In this document: positions 13,664 to 24,593 of the stretch, piece by piece
Position numbering within the stretch: the stretch's first letter is position 1
Layout of the letters: each line of letters opens with the position of its first letter
Made by a program: the position numbers and the translations under genes
Source of the DNA: Lacticaseibacillus casei DSM 20011 = JCM 1134 = ATCC 393
GTDB lineage: Bacteria > Bacillota > Bacilli > Lactobacillales > Lactobacillaceae
Direction of reading: 5' to 3'
Assembly: GCF_000829055.1 (NCBI RefSeq)
Contig: NZ_AP012544.1
Span: 2,480,001 to 2,544,000, forward strand
Length of the DNA: 64,000 nucleotides
Notes under the pieces: model-generated
Told to the model about the DNA's origin: nothing
What the model saw: the letters and a program-made list of their open reading frames with translations, nothing else
The model's database searches: none

Positions 13664-14065
13664 TCATTGACTGACATTCAGATTCGGAATCTTATTGGCT
13701 TTATCCGGCAAGTTAAAAATCACCTCACCGGGTTTTGAATACAGATATTTCTCCCGAATCAATTTGGCCGTGTAGTCATCATTGTGAAGCTGATCAACCT
13801 GGACTTTAAGTGCCGCTTTGTTGGCCTTTAGTTTATCTAGATTAGCCTTGGCTTTCGTCACGGCATGATTGGTTTCACCCAGTGTCATTTGCGTCCGAAC
13901 CACACTAAAGCCCCCCAGACCCAAAATTACCACCATCAGAATCAGCAAATTCCGAATGCGTTTCATATGTACCGCGTGTGCCCGGGACTTGGGCGCACGC
14001 TGCTTTTTTGCTGTGTGCTCACGCGTATACGCATTATTTAATTGACTGATATTATTCTTTGCCAT
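13664..14065 (-). CDS. divIC: Septum formation initiator, DivIC/FtsB family
   Basis: Bitopic division protein of the FtsL-DivIC-DivIB complex. The 133-residue product has a basic cytoplasmic N-terminus (~1-36) and a single membrane helix LLILMVVILGLGGF (~40-53). A coiled-coil-forming segment rich in Lys/Ala/Leu follows (~60-100), then the KLIREKYLYSKPGE motif characteristic of the family (~105-118). It acts at the division septum. Its neighbours rqcP and yabM match the Bacillus yabM-yabO-divIC order. I see no clear terminator after it. Confidence 0.9.
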   Translation of the reverse strand: MAKNNISQLNNAYTREHTAKKQRAPKSRAHAVHMKRIRNLLILMVVILGLGGFSVVRTQMTLGETNHAVTKAKANLDKLKANKAALKVQVDQLHNDDYTAKLIREKYLYSKPGEVIFNLPDKANKIPNLNVSQ

Positions 14066-14157
14066 CTGATCGCACCCTCGTTTTCACCAGCCACGTGTTA
14101 CGACTTCAGTAAATCAAGTATAACAAATCAAAGGGGCTACAGACCAACAAATCCGCA

Positions 14158-14421
14158 TTAAAATGTTTCTTTATAATTTTCTTTCAGCACCGTGTACATG
14201 TCTGCCGCATCGTTTTTCTTGGTTGTTTCGACCAAATCATCGGCGCGCACCGTCAGTGTTTTGTTGCCAAAGTTAATGACCAGCGTGTCGCCTACACTGA
14301 CGTCGCTACTGGATTTGGCCACTTTACCATTAATCGTGATGCGTCCTTTGTCGGCAATCTCTTTTGCCACGGTGCGTCGTTTGATAATTCGGGAAACTTT
14401 GAGAAACTTGTCTAACCGCAT
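14158..14421 (-). CDS. rqcP: S4-domain RNA-binding protein RqcP (YabO)
   Basis: An 87-residue protein whose first 60 residues form an S4 RNA-binding domain ([17 protein letters not shown], then [14 protein letters not shown]). This matches the small YabO/Hsp15-like proteins now called RqcP. With RqcH, they drive poly-alanine tailing of nascent chains on stalled 50S subunits. Length and the position between the flippase and divIC agree with Bacillus yabO. It lies only 4 nt after the upstream gene, implying one transcript. Confidence 0.88.
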   Translation of the reverse strand: MRLDKFLKVSRIIKRRTVAKEIADKGRITINGKVAKSSSDVSVGDTLVINFGNKTLTVRADDLVETTKKNDAADMYTVLKENYKETF

Positions 14422-14425
14422 ATCT

Positions 14426-16000
14426 TTACCTCGCTTTTATTTTTCGTACAAATTTTAAATACTTTTTACCGCCGGGCAGATCAAGCATTTCGCGCAACGT
14501 CAAAAGTTTGAACCAGGTACCTGTCAGTAAAAAGACGATGACGCCAAGAACCACGCCTAATAAGGTAACACCAAGCGCAACCAGCCGTGAGCTCAGCGGA
14601 ATCCACCCAACTGCCAGGTAAACCGCCAACACCATGAGACCGGTCACTGCAAGCAATTTTGGCACAAACAGCCGCAGCGCACTTCTGCCTTTGATCGTCT
14701 CAGGAACGGCATAATAAATCAAGCAAAGGATCACGCCCAATGCCAGAATGGTTGCACCACTGGCGCCGGCCGTCCCAAACCGGGCAACCAGCGGCTGGTT
14801 AATCCCGGCCTTGATCAAAATACCGATCAGCAGCGCCACGCTAATGCCCTTATACCGATCCAAGCTCTGCAAGATGGCGTTATACGCATTAATCATGGCA
14901 ACAACGGCAATCGCAATGGCATACAATTGTAAGACAAACGCGCCGGCGGTATCGCCAAAAAGCAGTAAATCAATTGCCGGCATCAAAACCGCCAACCCGG
15001 AAGTCGCCGCAAGTGCAAAAGCTAAATTAAAATGCACCAATTCTGCGCCACGTTGAATAAATTGCCGACGTTGCTGTAGCTGGCGCGCCTGGGTCAGACT
15101 AGGCAGCAAAGTTGTGGACAGTGAAGCCGCCACCACAAGCCCCAACTGAACAAGGGGTTGGCCACGGTCATAGATCCCTTTTAAACTTTTGGCCGTTGCC
15201 ATGGCAATACCGGAACTGGTCAAACCTTTTGTCACCGTGAAGCTGTCAACCAATTGTAACAAAATCAGCAGCGCGGCATACAGTGTAATCGCGCCGCCTT
15301 CCCTGACGAAGCGACTAATCAGGTGGGCATATGCCTGAACGCCAGGAAAACGAAAGCGGCGGCGACCAAATATCCGGTGATACGGCCGCCACAATGTCAG
15401 CACTGCTGCCAAGCCGCCAAAAAAGGCCCCGCTCATGGCAATCGCACCCATCTGGTAGACACTCCAATGATATTGGACGAACCACCATGCCGCCAATAAG
15501 ATCACGCCAACCCGAACAATCTGCTCAACCACTTGGCTCGTAGCCGTTTTCACCATATCGAACGTCCCTTGAAAATAACCGCGTCCCGTCGCCAAAACCG
15601 GCATCGTCAGGAACATAAACGCCACGATTTGGATTAACGGTAACAGTTCGGGATCAGCCATCGCACGGGCAATTTCCTGACCAAAAAATTCAAGGCCCAA
15701 AAACAACCCCCACGAAACCCAGTTCAAAATCACGTTGCTCTGGTGAGCCACCATTAACTTTGCTTCGTCACCGTCAGCTTCCGCGACAAGTTTGGAAATA
15801 TAAACCGGAAATCCGGACAACGCAAACGTCATCCCTAGCCCGTAGATAGGGTAGATTTGCTGATAAGTGTAAAATCCCGTGTCGCCAACCATATTCTGAA
15901 ATGGCACCCGGTAAACTGCGCTGAGGATCTTGGCAATCAGTGAGCTGAGGCTCAAGATCCATGCACCGCGCATTAAATACTTCATTTGTTGATTATGCAT
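14426..16000 (-). CDS. Polysaccharide biosynthesis / MurJ-like flippase (YabM family)
   Basis: Integral membrane protein of 524 residues in the MATE/MVF/PST transporter superfamily. About 14 hydrophobic segments are visible. The N-terminus ([20 protein letters not shown]) is typical of the SpoVB/YabM/MurJ branch of lipid-linked precursor flippases. By family it would move lipid-linked oligosaccharides across the membrane, and lipid II is one candidate substrate; I infer this from homology only. AGGAG precedes ATG. It sits between mfd and rqcP as in Bacillus. Confidence 0.88.
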   Translation of the reverse strand: MHNQQMKYLMRGAWILSLSSLIAKILSAVYRVPFQNMVGDTGFYTYQQIYPIYGLGMTFALSGFPVYISKLVAEADGDEAKLMVAHQSNVILNWVSWGLFLGLEFFGQEIARAMADPELLPLIQIVAFMFLTMPVLATGRGYFQGTFDMVKTATSQVVEQIVRVGVILLAAWWFVQYHWSVYQMGAIAMSGAFFGGLAAVLTLWRPYHRIFGRRRFRFPGVQAYAHLISRFVREGGAITLYAALLILLQLVDSFTVTKGLTSSGIAMATAKSLKGIYDRGQPLVQLGLVVAASLSTTLLPSLTQARQLQQRRQFIQRGAELVHFNLAFALAATSGLAVLMPAIDLLLFGDTAGAFVLQLYAIAIAVVAMINAYNAILQSLDRYKGISVALLIGILIKAGINQPLVARFGTAGASGATILALGVILCLIYYAVPETIKGRSALRLFVPKLLAVTGLMVLAVYLAVGWIPLSSRLVALGVTLLGVVLGVIVFLLTGTWFKLLTLREMLDLPGGKKYLKFVRKIKAR

Positions 16001-16072
16001 GGTGGTCTCCTGTTAACATGGTCACAGCTGACCGCTCGATTCGCGAAACCCTTGCTGGCCAATCATAAGGCA

Positions 16073-19000
16073 TTAAGCTGCCGGCTTTTTCTCCGGCTGG
16101 GGATTGACAACGTTCACCAATCCCTGCATAAAAGCTGTCAGTTGCGCCAACCAGGTCTCGGCCTGCATGGTTTTAGGAATTGTCAACGTCACGGTCAGCT
16201 TACCATCAGCAATCGCAACCTGAGCTTTAAGCGTCGTTGCGGCCAACGCCTTAAAAATCGGCTCGCCTTGCGCTTTAGTGGTTGCTTGTGGCGATAACAC
16301 AACTGCGATTTTTTGATCCGTCTTTTGTACGCTATTGACCCAAGCCAAGTCGGCAAACCGTTTGAGGTGCGCGATCGCAAGCAAGTTAGTCACCGGTTGC
16401 GGATAATCACCGAACCGATCAATCAAGTCTTCGCTGATTTCCGTTTCAGCTTCATCACTATCCGCTTCACGAATGCGCTTGTACAATTCGATTTTTTGCC
16501 GCGAATCAGCTACATAGTCGGTCGGCAAATAAGCTTCCAAGCCCAGATCGATTTCAGCATCGGTTTTCTGTGCCGTTTTAATCCCGCGCCGTTTATTCAC
16601 CGCTTCTTGAAGCATCTGGGTGTACAGATCATAGCCAACCGAATCGATGAAGCCATGTTGCTGCTTGCCCAACAGATTGCCGGCTCCGCGAATCGACAGG
16701 TCACGCATGGCAATTTTGAAGCCACTGCCTAATTCCGTAAAATCTTTAATCGCCTGCAGTCGTTTTTCCGCCTCCTCATTAAGCACCTTCATCGGCTGAT
16801 ACATGAAGTAGGCATACGCTACCCGACTCGAACGACCGATCCGTCCCCGCAGTTGATACAACTGAGATAAGCCGTAATGATCGGCATTTTCGATAATTAA
16901 CGTATTTGCATTTGGCATATCAACGCCGGTTTCGATGATCGTCGTTGTGACAAGCACATCATAGGCACCGTGCAGAAAATCATAAATGACGTTTTCCAGC
17001 TGCGTTTCGGTCATCTGCCCATGCGCGTAGCCGATACTGGCATCTGGCACCAGCTCTTCCAACTGACTCACGGTGCGCTCCATATCTTCCACCCGATTAT
17101 GCAGGTAAAAGACCTGGCCGCCGCGCTCCATTTCGCGTTCAATTGCCTCGCGAATCACCCCGGGATTTTGCTCCATGACAAACGTCTGAATCGGGTAACG
17201 ATTGGTCGGCGGTGTCTCGATGACACTCAGATCGCGCACGCCCAGCATCGACATATTCAAGGTACGCGGAATGGGAGTCGCCGTTAACGTTAAGACGTCC
17301 ACATTGCTTTTCAGCTGCTTGATACGCTCCTTATGCTTAACACCAAAACGCTGCTCTTCATCGATGACCAGCAAACCAAGATCACGAAAAGCCACATCTT
17401 TTGACAACAACCGGTGTGTCCCGACGACAATGTCAATCGTGCCATTCTTCAAGGCTTTGATGGTCTCTTTATTTTGGTGCGGCGTCTGAAAACGAGATAG
17501 CAACCCGACTTTAATCGGAAAATCGGCAAAGCGTTCTTTCATGGTGTCAAAATGCTGCTGCGCCAAAATCGTCGTGGGCACCAAAATGGCCACCTGTTTG
17601 CCATAATCAATCGCTTTAAATGCTGCCCGCAACGCAACTTCGGTTTTGCCAAAGCCGACATCCCCGACAAGCAAGCGATCCATTGGCTTCGGTTTTTCCA
17701 TGTCGCGTTTGATTTCTTTGGCTGACCGCAACTGATCCGGCGTCTCCGGATAAGGAAACTCGTCTTCAAATTTTTGCTGCAAGTCATCATCCGGGCCAAA
17801 TGCATAGCCCTTTTCTGCTTCACGTTTGGCGTATAAATCAATCAACTCATCCGCAATGTCTTCAATGCGGGCCGCCACTTTGCGTTTGGTTTTCTGCCAT
17901 TCGGTGCCACCTAACTTATTGACGCTTGGCGCCTTGCCGTCAGCGGAGACATATTTTTGCACCAGATTCAGCTGATCAACCGGAATAAAAAGCTTGTCGT
18001 TATTGCGGTAGACGATGGTGATGTAGTCGCGGTGAATGCCGTCGACTTCCATCGTCTCCATCCCGGTATACTGCCCAATCCCGTGATTCACGTGCACCAC
18101 ATAATCGCCAGGCTTCAGCTCATTGTAGCTGCGTAACCGCTCCGTATTGGCCAATGTCTGGTGCCGTGCCCGCCGTCGCTGCCGTGCATTGAACAACTCG
18201 TGCTCGGTGACAACGACCAGCTTCATGTCCGGCAGCTCGAAGCCATTCTTCAAACTGCCTTCCGTCAATTGAACTTGACCCGGCAATAAATGATTGGGTT
18301 CGGTCAGAACATTGCTAATTTCAAAATCTTTCAACGTTCCGCTCAGCTTATCTAGCCGATTCTTGTCCGCAATCAGAAAGACCACGGTTTGTTTTTGTTT
18401 CACCCAGCGATCGGTTTCTGTTTTGAGCAAGGGCATCTGACTAAAGAACTGTTGGACATTACGACTCGGCACATTGGTTAGGCTATCAAGCCGCAATTGT
18501 CCCATACCTTTTTGAAAAAGGCTTAAATACAGCCGTGGATGCGGTTCATGCTGATTAAGTTCTTGAATTTTTGGATTAGGTGTCTTGGGCAGCAACCGGC
18601 CTTCCGTTTGCAATTGAGCATACCACTCTGCGGTTTCCTGGACTAAATGGGTATCGCTATCCAGTAACCTGCTGTAATCGTCAAAGGCAACGAGTGCATC
18701 TGGTGTGAGGTAGTCAGTGATGCGCTGATGTTCCGGATAAAGTTCCGGTGCATACAGAGCCAGATTCTCTGGCCGCTCCAGTGCCTGCAGCTGTTGGCCG
18801 GTGGTTAAAAGTCCATCGGTGATTGCTTGTTTGGTATCCGCATCTTTGACCTTGGCCTTGTAAGCCGTTGCCTGCTTCACAAGACGCTCACCGGTTGCAC
18901 TTAGCACCTGATCTGACGCGATCATATCGGTCGCCGGTGAAATCACGATGCGCGTCAGCTTTTTCAAACTACGCTGCGTCGCAATGTCAAAAGTGCGAAT

Positions 19001-19600
19001 CGAATCGACGGCCGTATCAAATAATTCAATGCGAATCGGATCATCCTGATTGAGCGGATAGATATCAATAATGCCACCGCGAATGGCGAATTGCCCCGGC
19101 GCGCTAACCAGTGAATCGCGGCGATACCCCATTGCAATCAATTGCTTAGCAACATCTTGCGGCTCAAGCTCTGAATCCATATCGATGGTCAGCTCACTAG
19201 CCGCCCAAACCGCTGGCGCCGGCAAAATACGCTTGTACCCAGCCAGGCTGGTCACAATAATGCCAGGCTTACCGCTTTGCAAGAAAGTTAGTGCATTAAT
19301 CCGATCATTGCGGGTCTCCGGTGAGCTCACTGCAACTTCAGCAGCCAGTACGTCTTCAACCGGAAAATCATAAACCAGCGCATCGCCTAATAAACTACTC
19401 AAGTCAGCCGCTAATTCATCCGCATGAAAACGATTATTCTCGACAATCAGAAGTTGTTGCTGACGCTGTTGCAAGAGCGCGCCAAAAAAGACCGTCTTGG
19501 CGGAACCCGAAAGCCCTGTCACCAAATGACGGCCGGTTTTGAGTTTAGGCCATAATGCCGACAGTTCTGGATCTGCCTGCACCATGTCGATCAAATTCAT
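16073..19600 (-). CDS. mfd: Transcription-repair coupling factor
   Basis: Large DNA translocase (1175 residues) that removes RNA polymerase stalled at lesions and recruits UvrA. It has an N-terminal UvrB-homology region. The polymerase-interaction domain (~490-560) contains GDYVVHVNHGIGQYTGMET. The superfamily 2 motor has Walker A GDVGFGKTE (~645) and DEEQ (~747), then the second RecA-like domain with QLRGRIGRS. The C-terminal TRCF domain is present. The length is normal. It lies 73 nt after pth, the conserved pth-mfd pair. Confidence 0.98.
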   Translation of the reverse strand: MNLIDMVQADPELSALWPKLKTGRHLVTGLSGSAKTVFFGALLQQRQQQLLIVENNRFHADELAADLSSLLGDALVYDFPVEDVLAAEVAVSSPETRNDRINALTFLQSGKPGIIVTSLAGYKRILPAPAVWAASELTIDMDSELEPQDVAKQLIAMGYRRDSLVSAPGQFAIRGGIIDIYPLNQDDPIRIELFDTAVDSIRTFDIATQRSLKKLTRIVISPATDMIASDQVLSATGERLVKQATAYKAKVKDADTKQAITDGLLTTGQQLQALERPENLALYAPELYPEHQRITDYLTPDALVAFDDYSRLLDSDTHLVQETAEWYAQLQTEGRLLPKTPNPKIQELNQHEPHPRLYLSLFQKGMGQLRLDSLTNVPSRNVQQFFSQMPLLKTETDRWVKQKQTVVFLIADKNRLDKLSGTLKDFEISNVLTEPNHLLPGQVQLTEGSLKNGFELPDMKLVVVTEHELFNARQRRRARHQTLANTERLRSYNELKPGDYVVHVNHGIGQYTGMETMEVDGIHRDYITIVYRNNDKLFIPVDQLNLVQKYVSADGKAPSVNKLGGTEWQKTKRKVAARIEDIADELIDLYAKREAEKGYAFGPDDDLQQKFEDEFPYPETPDQLRSAKEIKRDMEKPKPMDRLLVGDVGFGKTEVALRAAFKAIDYGKQVAILVPTTILAQQHFDTMKERFADFPIKVGLLSRFQTPHQNKETIKALKNGTIDIVVGTHRLLSKDVAFRDLGLLVIDEEQRFGVKHKERIKQLKSNVDVLTLTATPIPRTLNMSMLGVRDLSVIETPPTNRYPIQTFVMEQNPGVIREAIEREMERGGQVFYLHNRVEDMERTVSQLEELVPDASIGYAHGQMTETQLENVIYDFLHGAYDVLVTTTIIETGVDMPNANTLIIENADHYGLSQLYQLRGRIGRSSRVAYAYFMYQPMKVLNEEAEKRLQAIKDFTELGSGFKIAMRDLSIRGAGNLLGKQQHGFIDSVGYDLYTQMLQEAVNKRRGIKTAQKTDAEIDLGLEAYLPTDYVADSRQKIELYKRIREADSDEAETEISEDLIDRFGDYPQPVTNLLAIAHLKRFADLAWVNSVQKTDQKIAVVLSPQATTKAQGEPIFKALAATTLKAQVAIADGKLTVTLTIPKTMQAETWLAQLTAFMQGLVNVVNPQPEKKPAA

Positions 19601-19673
19601 CGCTTCACCTACTTCTTTCTTCTACTAAGTTTACCTAATCGGCCGCGTGCGATCACGAACAAGCCACCGACTT

Positions 19674-20231
19674 TTAATTAAACTTATTCATCAGTTGCGG
19701 AAACGGCATGCCATTTAGCCAGTCTTCCAACGCATCATCTGCTCTGGTAATGGCCTCATCGATCGTTGGCTGATCAGCTTGGGAAAAGGGCGTGAGCACC
19801 CAGTCAACAACCCGCTGACGCTGAGGGTGTTGAATGCCGATTTTCAACCGGTAAAATTCATCGCTGCCGGTTGCGCTAATAATATCCTTGATCCCGTTAT
19901 GGCCGCCTGCTGAACCGCGTTGCCGCAACCGTAATTTGCCGAGCGTCAGATCCATGTCATCATGAACCACCAGGATTTCGTCTAACCGAATTTGATAAAA
20001 CATCATCAGTTCGCGTACGGCCCGCCCTGAAGCATTCATATAAGTCTGGGGCTTCACCAAAAACACTTTTTCATCATGAATCCGGGTAGTCGCCGTGGCA
20101 GCATCAAATTCAAGCTTATCAAGTTTGAGTCCCAAACGTTTAGCCAGTTCGTCTACAACCATAAAACCCATGTTGTGTTTGGTTCCTGCATATTTTCGTC
20201 CGGGATTACCCAGACCCACGATCATTTTCAT
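19674..20231 (-). CDS. pth: Peptidyl-tRNA hydrolase
   Basis: Recycles peptidyl-tRNAs released prematurely from ribosomes. The 185-residue product carries GLGNPGRKYAGTKHNMGF with the catalytic His19, VVHDDMDL with the supporting Asp (~93), and RGSAGGHNGIKDI (~109-121). AAGGAG lies just upstream of ATG. It appears to be the first gene of the long minus-strand housekeeping transcript toward ftsH. Confidence 0.97.
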   Translation of the reverse strand: MKMIVGLGNPGRKYAGTKHNMGFMVVDELAKRLGLKLDKLEFDAATATTRIHDEKVFLVKPQTYMNASGRAVRELMMFYQIRLDEILVVHDDMDLTLGKLRLRQRGSAGGHNGIKDIISATGSDEFYRLKIGIQHPQRQRVVDWVLTPFSQADQPTIDEAITRADDALEDWLNGMPFPQLMNKFN

Positions 20232-20353
20232 TTTGTCTCCTTAAATTAAAGCTTTTCTCTCAACGGCTACCGATTACGCACGACTGGCACCTTTTTTGCA
20301 ACACCAGCAAGCTGCCGCCTTTTTCACGCGCCAATTCTTGCGTAACCAAGCCA

Positions 20354-20413
20354 AGCGAAGGACACCAAACACTAACCAACATCACAAGGTTAAGCGCTTG
20401 GTGTCACTTCGCT
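20354..20413. repeat. 60-bp inverted repeat in the pth-ldh divergent spacer
   Basis: AGCGAAG-GACACCAA (20354-20368) pairs with TTGGTGTC-ACTTCGCT (20398-20413) with a single-base bulge. An inner AACC/GGTT pair lies in the loop. Neither side has a T-run, so it is not an obvious terminator. The function is unknown. The surrounding 500-bp spacer also holds the ldh promoter. Confidence 0.6.
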
Positions 20414-20540
20414 ATACACCGTCATCCACATACTGGGACGTGAATTTCTATTAGTATGCAGTATAACACATCAGGACTGATTAACTGTGCACATTCATTT
20501 TGTGAACTGTTAAGCTTTTAGTCCTCGTGAAAATCGCTCA

Positions 20541-20554
20541 TGCAAGCGTTTTCG
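20541..20554 (+). promoter_or_regulatory. Possible cre-like site upstream of ldh
   Basis: TGCAAGCGTTTTCG resembles the CcpA catabolite-responsive element with two mismatches to TGWAANCGNTNWCA. It is preceded by GAAAATCGCT, making a dyad. It lies about 110 bp upstream of the ldh -10. CcpA control of ldh is known in lactic acid bacteria; this site is only a guess. Confidence 0.3.
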
Positions 20555-20654
20555 TTCCTGAAAGCGAGCTTGTCACAGGATTCACAAGTCTTGCTATTGT
20601 AAGGCTGAGCGCGACTTTTTAACCATGGCAAAATTATGAAAAAGTCTGTCAATT

Positions 20655-20685
20655 TTGTTTCGGCGAATTGATAATGTGTTATACT
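20655..20685 (+). promoter_or_regulatory. ldh promoter
   Basis: An extended -10 TGT-TATACT (hexamer 20680-20685) is clear. The best -35 is TTGTTT (20655-20660) with a long 19-nt spacer. The transcript would start near 20692, giving a ~40-nt leader before the GUG start of ldh. Confidence 0.7.
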
Positions 20686-20693
20686 CACAATGA

Positions 20694-21713
<1,020 letters not shown>

Positions 21714-21733
21714 TCATCATCATGACTGAGTCT

Positions 21734-21769
21734 AGAACAGCCGGGCAACTGCCCGGTTGTTCTTTTTTT
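21734..21769 (+). terminator. ldh terminator
   Basis: AGAACAGCCGGGC-AACT-GCCCGGTTGTTCT followed by TTTTTTT: a 13-bp stem with one G-T pair. Strong intrinsic terminator 20 nt after the ldh stop. Confidence 0.95.
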
Positions 21770-22020
21770 AATCTCGAAAATGATTAGGGACTTTAGCGCA
21801 TTTCTCTCGCTTGGCAGCATCCTGAAAGTATAATGTTTTTTTAAAGTTGTCAGATGCCGCTCCGCTAATGGTTAACACACCCGAAATGCCTATAGCTGAA
21901 CGAGGCGTACCGCTTTTAATTCTGGGCTTGTTACCTTATAATGGGCAAGAACAATGTCATTTTTTTGAGGAAGTGCTTGCTACGAAACAGGAACAAACAA
22001 GGAGCAGGAGGCAGCGATCA

Positions 22021-23391
22021 GTGAATAAGAATAAACGGTGGCTCCTCGTTGTCGGCGCGCTAGTCGTTCTTCTAGGCGGGTTTTATATCGTCCGGAGCAT
22101 GCACTATCGCGATCATTTTTTACCTAACACGGAAATTCTGGGAATTGATGTATCAGGTCAATCGGTTAATGCGGCCAATAAGAAGCTGGTACAACAGTTC
22201 AATGAGCGCCAATATACGTTTGTTGAAGGCAATAAAAAAGTCATGAAGGTCAAAGGCCGAGCCCTGGGCTTAAGCCAGGATTTCAAAAAGGGTCTCAATC
22301 AGGCACTGAATAAGCAAAATCCGTGGTTGTGGACCACTTCGATTTTTGCGGGTCAAAAGACTCATGCTGATGAGGATCCTTCGATTAACAGTGTTTCCCT
22401 AAAACAGTTTGCGGACACCACTGCCAATAAACTGAACCAAGGACGCCAGGAACCGGTCAATGCCAAACTCGTTGCAGATGGCACCCAGTTCAAGATTCAA
22501 AAAGAAGTCAACGGTAATCAGATTGACGCTGATAAACTTGCTAAAACGGTGACGACCGCCTTGGATAATCATCGGCAAACCGTTAATTTAACGGATACGT
22601 ACAAAAAGCCGACCGTTAAGGCGTCTGACAGTAGTCTGCAAACGACAGAACGGGATATGAATAAGCTTGCCGGAACCAAAGTATCCTTGCAAATTCAGTC
22701 CAAGACCGTCACAGTTCCTCAAGCAACCGTGATGAGCTGGGTTACCAACGACAACGGCAAGGCAACAGTCTCCAGTCAGGCCATTACCAATTATGTCTCG
22801 ACGCTATCACAGCAGTACAGCACCATTAATAAGACCCGGCAGTTTAACTCGCAACAGCAAGGGACAGTTTCGGTTCCTGCTGGCACGTATGGCTGGAGCA
22901 TTAATGTCACCTCGACCGCAGCGATGATTCTTGCCAGCGTCAAAGCTGGACAGGATCTTAACAAGGAAGTCGTCCACAGCGGTTCCGGTTACGCAACTGA
23001 CGGCGATATCGGCAAAACCTACGTTGAAGTTTCAAAAGAGAAACAACACGAATGGTTCATTAAAGATGGGAAGGTCGTCATGGATTCCGATATCGTAACC
23101 GGTAAGCCGAGCCAGGAAACCCCATCTGGTGTCTTCTATGTTTGGTCGAAGCAACGTAATGCAACGTTGCGCGGTAAAAATGATGACGGCAGCTCCTATG
23201 CCAGCCCGGTTTCTTACTGGATGCCAATCGATTACACGGGTGTCGGTCTTCACGACAGCCCGTGGCAACCTAAATACGGTGGCGATTGGTACAAGGAACA
23301 CGGTTCTCACGGCTGTGTCAACAACCCGCCTGATTTCATGGCGAAGTTATATGCCGCAGTTGATGAAGGAACGCCGGTTATCATTTATTAA
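22021..23391 (+). CDS. L,D-transpeptidase with peptidoglycan-binding region (YkuD)
   Basis: Membrane-anchored cell-wall enzyme, 456 residues from GUG 22021, which follows AGGAGG by nine bases. A frame open further upstream to 21847 has no suitable ribosome-binding site. The N-terminal anchor is KRWLLVVGALVVLLGGFYIV (~5-24). A long extracytoplasmic region follows, with PG_binding_4-like segments (~50-320). The C-terminal YkuD domain has the catalytic motif HGSHGCVNN with the nucleophile near Cys432. The family forms 3-3 cross-links or attaches substrates to peptidoglycan stems. It lies downstream of ldh but has its own terminator. Confidence 0.9.
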   Translation: MNKNKRWLLVVGALVVLLGGFYIVRSMHYRDHFLPNTEILGIDVSGQSVNAANKKLVQQFNERQYTFVEGNKKVMKVKGRALGLSQDFKKGLNQALNKQNPWLWTTSIFAGQKTHADEDPSINSVSLKQFADTTANKLNQGRQEPVNAKLVADGTQFKIQKEVNGNQIDADKLAKTVTTALDNHRQTVNLTDTYKKPTVKASDSSLQTTERDMNKLAGTKVSLQIQSKTVTVPQATVMSWVTNDNGKATVSSQAITNYVSTLSQQYSTINKTRQFNSQQQGTVSVPAGTYGWSINVTSTAAMILASVKAGQDLNKEVVHSGSGYATDGDIGKTYVEVSKEKQHEWFIKDGKVVMDSDIVTGKPSQETPSGVFYVWSKQRNATLRGKNDDGSSYASPVSYWMPIDYTGVGLHDSPWQPKYGGDWYKEHGSHGCVNNPPDFMAKLYAAVDEGTPVIIY

Positions 23392-23430
23392 GCTTTCCAA
23401 TCTATATCATCTTAGTCAGCAACAATTAAC

Positions 23431-23471
23431 ATCGGCTCATGTGACGCACCCGTCTGCTGAGCCGATTTTTT
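23431..23471 (+). terminator. Terminator after the first L,D-transpeptidase gene
   Basis: ATCGGCTCA...TGAGCCGAT followed by TTTTTG: a 9-bp stem with an 18-nt loop, 40 nt after the stop codon. Confidence 0.85.
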
Positions 23472-23605
23472 GTGCCCAATTGTGAAGCAACATCCGGCGG
23501 TGACTTTTTACTCGGAAAGACCGTTACACCGTCAAAAAACTATGGTATCATAGGACAAGATTAGAACATTTTAATAAAGTGTGCACCTTTGATGGAGGAA
23601 AACGA

Positions 23606-24271
23606 ATGTTAATTAAGTCGTTAGTATTAAAAAAGGAATTCCTGACCACTGTCAAGGAAACAGTCACCCTTGAAGAAGCATTGAAGATCCTTGAAGACTC
23701 CGGCTTTCGTTGTGTGCCGATCTTGGATGAAAGCGGCACGATCTTCCGCGGCAATATTTACAAGATGCATATCTATCGCCATAAGTCCCAAGGCGGCGAT
23801 ATGAGTCTGCCGGTTACTTATCTGCTGAAGAATGCGACCAAGACGATTCCGGTGAATGCCCCATTTTTCAAAGTCTTCTTCAACATCAAGGATCTGCCTT
23901 ACATCGCGGTCTTGGACGAAAATGCCAACTTTTACGGGATTCTCACACATGCCAAATTGCTTGGGATGCTGTCTGAGGCTTGGAACGTTGACGTTGGCTC
24001 CTATGTTCTGACCGTGATGTCCACCGGCGAACGCGGCGACTTGGCAAAAATGAGCAAGATTTTGGCTAAGTATGTGTCCATTTCCGGTTGTATCACCTTG
24101 GATGCCAAACGCGACGAATTCGTCCGCCGTACCTTGTTCACATTACCTGCAGGGACCGATGAAAACACGTTAAATGAAATTGTCTCACGCCTGGAGAAAA
24201 AGAGTTTCCGCGTGGTTGAAATTGACGATCTGCAATCCGGACAGCCGATTCGGGTAGATGAAGAATTGTAA
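23606..24271 (+). CDS. CBS-pair protein, possibly c-di-AMP-binding (CbpA-like)
   Basis: A soluble protein of 221 residues. Two CBS motifs cover residues ~1-120 (LEEALKILEDSGFRCVPILD, then LPYIAVLDENANFYGILTHA). A C-terminal region of about 90 residues resembles an ACT-like domain (~130-221). Stand-alone CBS proteins with this layout in Listeria and lactobacilli are called CbpA and bind cyclic di-AMP; I infer that by architecture. ATG 23606 follows GGAGG by seven bases. It is a monocistronic gene between two L,D-transpeptidase genes. Confidence 0.75.
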   Translation: MLIKSLVLKKEFLTTVKETVTLEEALKILEDSGFRCVPILDESGTIFRGNIYKMHIYRHKSQGGDMSLPVTYLLKNATKTIPVNAPFFKVFFNIKDLPYIAVLDENANFYGILTHAKLLGMLSEAWNVDVGSYVLTVMSTGERGDLAKMSKILAKYVSISGCITLDAKRDEFVRRTLFTLPAGTDENTLNEIVSRLEKKSFRVVEIDDLQSGQPIRVDEEL

Positions 24272-24279
24272 TCCGATTT

Positions 24280-24320
24280 TAAAAAGCTCGGCAACGTTAT
24301 GACTACTGCCGAGCTTTTTT
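24280..24320 (+). terminator. Terminator of the CBS-protein gene
   Basis: AAAAAGCTCGGCA and TGCCGAGCTTTTTT arms around a 16-nt loop. The A/T-flanked arms could work on both strands. It begins 9 nt after the stop codon. Confidence 0.9.
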
Positions 24321-24327
24321 ATATGGT

Positions 24328-24448
24328 GAGCGTGAACCGGCGCGGTCAGAAGCTGGAGCGTAAGTGGCCTTGAAGCCTAAATGGCTGGGCTTTGGCCATC
24401 TAGGCTTCAAGGTCCTTACACACGCAAGCTTCTGTGCCGGTGAACGCG
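24328..24448 (+). repeat. Family A long-hairpin repeat, copy A1
   Basis: Starts GAGCGTGAACCGG and ends CCGGTGAACGCG. It folds into one long hairpin. The outer helix pairs GAAGCT with AGCTTC. The middle helix pairs GTAAGTGGCCTTGAAGCC with GGCTTCAAGGTCCTTAC. The apex is AATGGC/GGCCAT. It lies between the CBS gene terminator and the second transpeptidase gene. The remaining spacer (24449-24593) has a good -10 TATAAT at 24532-24537 but a weak -35. Confidence 0.9.
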
Positions 24449-24593
24449 TATGGCGCGCATTTCTCGCTGCTTAGATCGCCTATTAGCATTGGCGCCAATT
24501 CGGTTTACTGGTTTAAGCAGTGCAGATCCTTTATAATACGTTGGCATAAGTATCTAGGTCTAATGATCGTGACACGGGGGAGGAAAACCTCGC

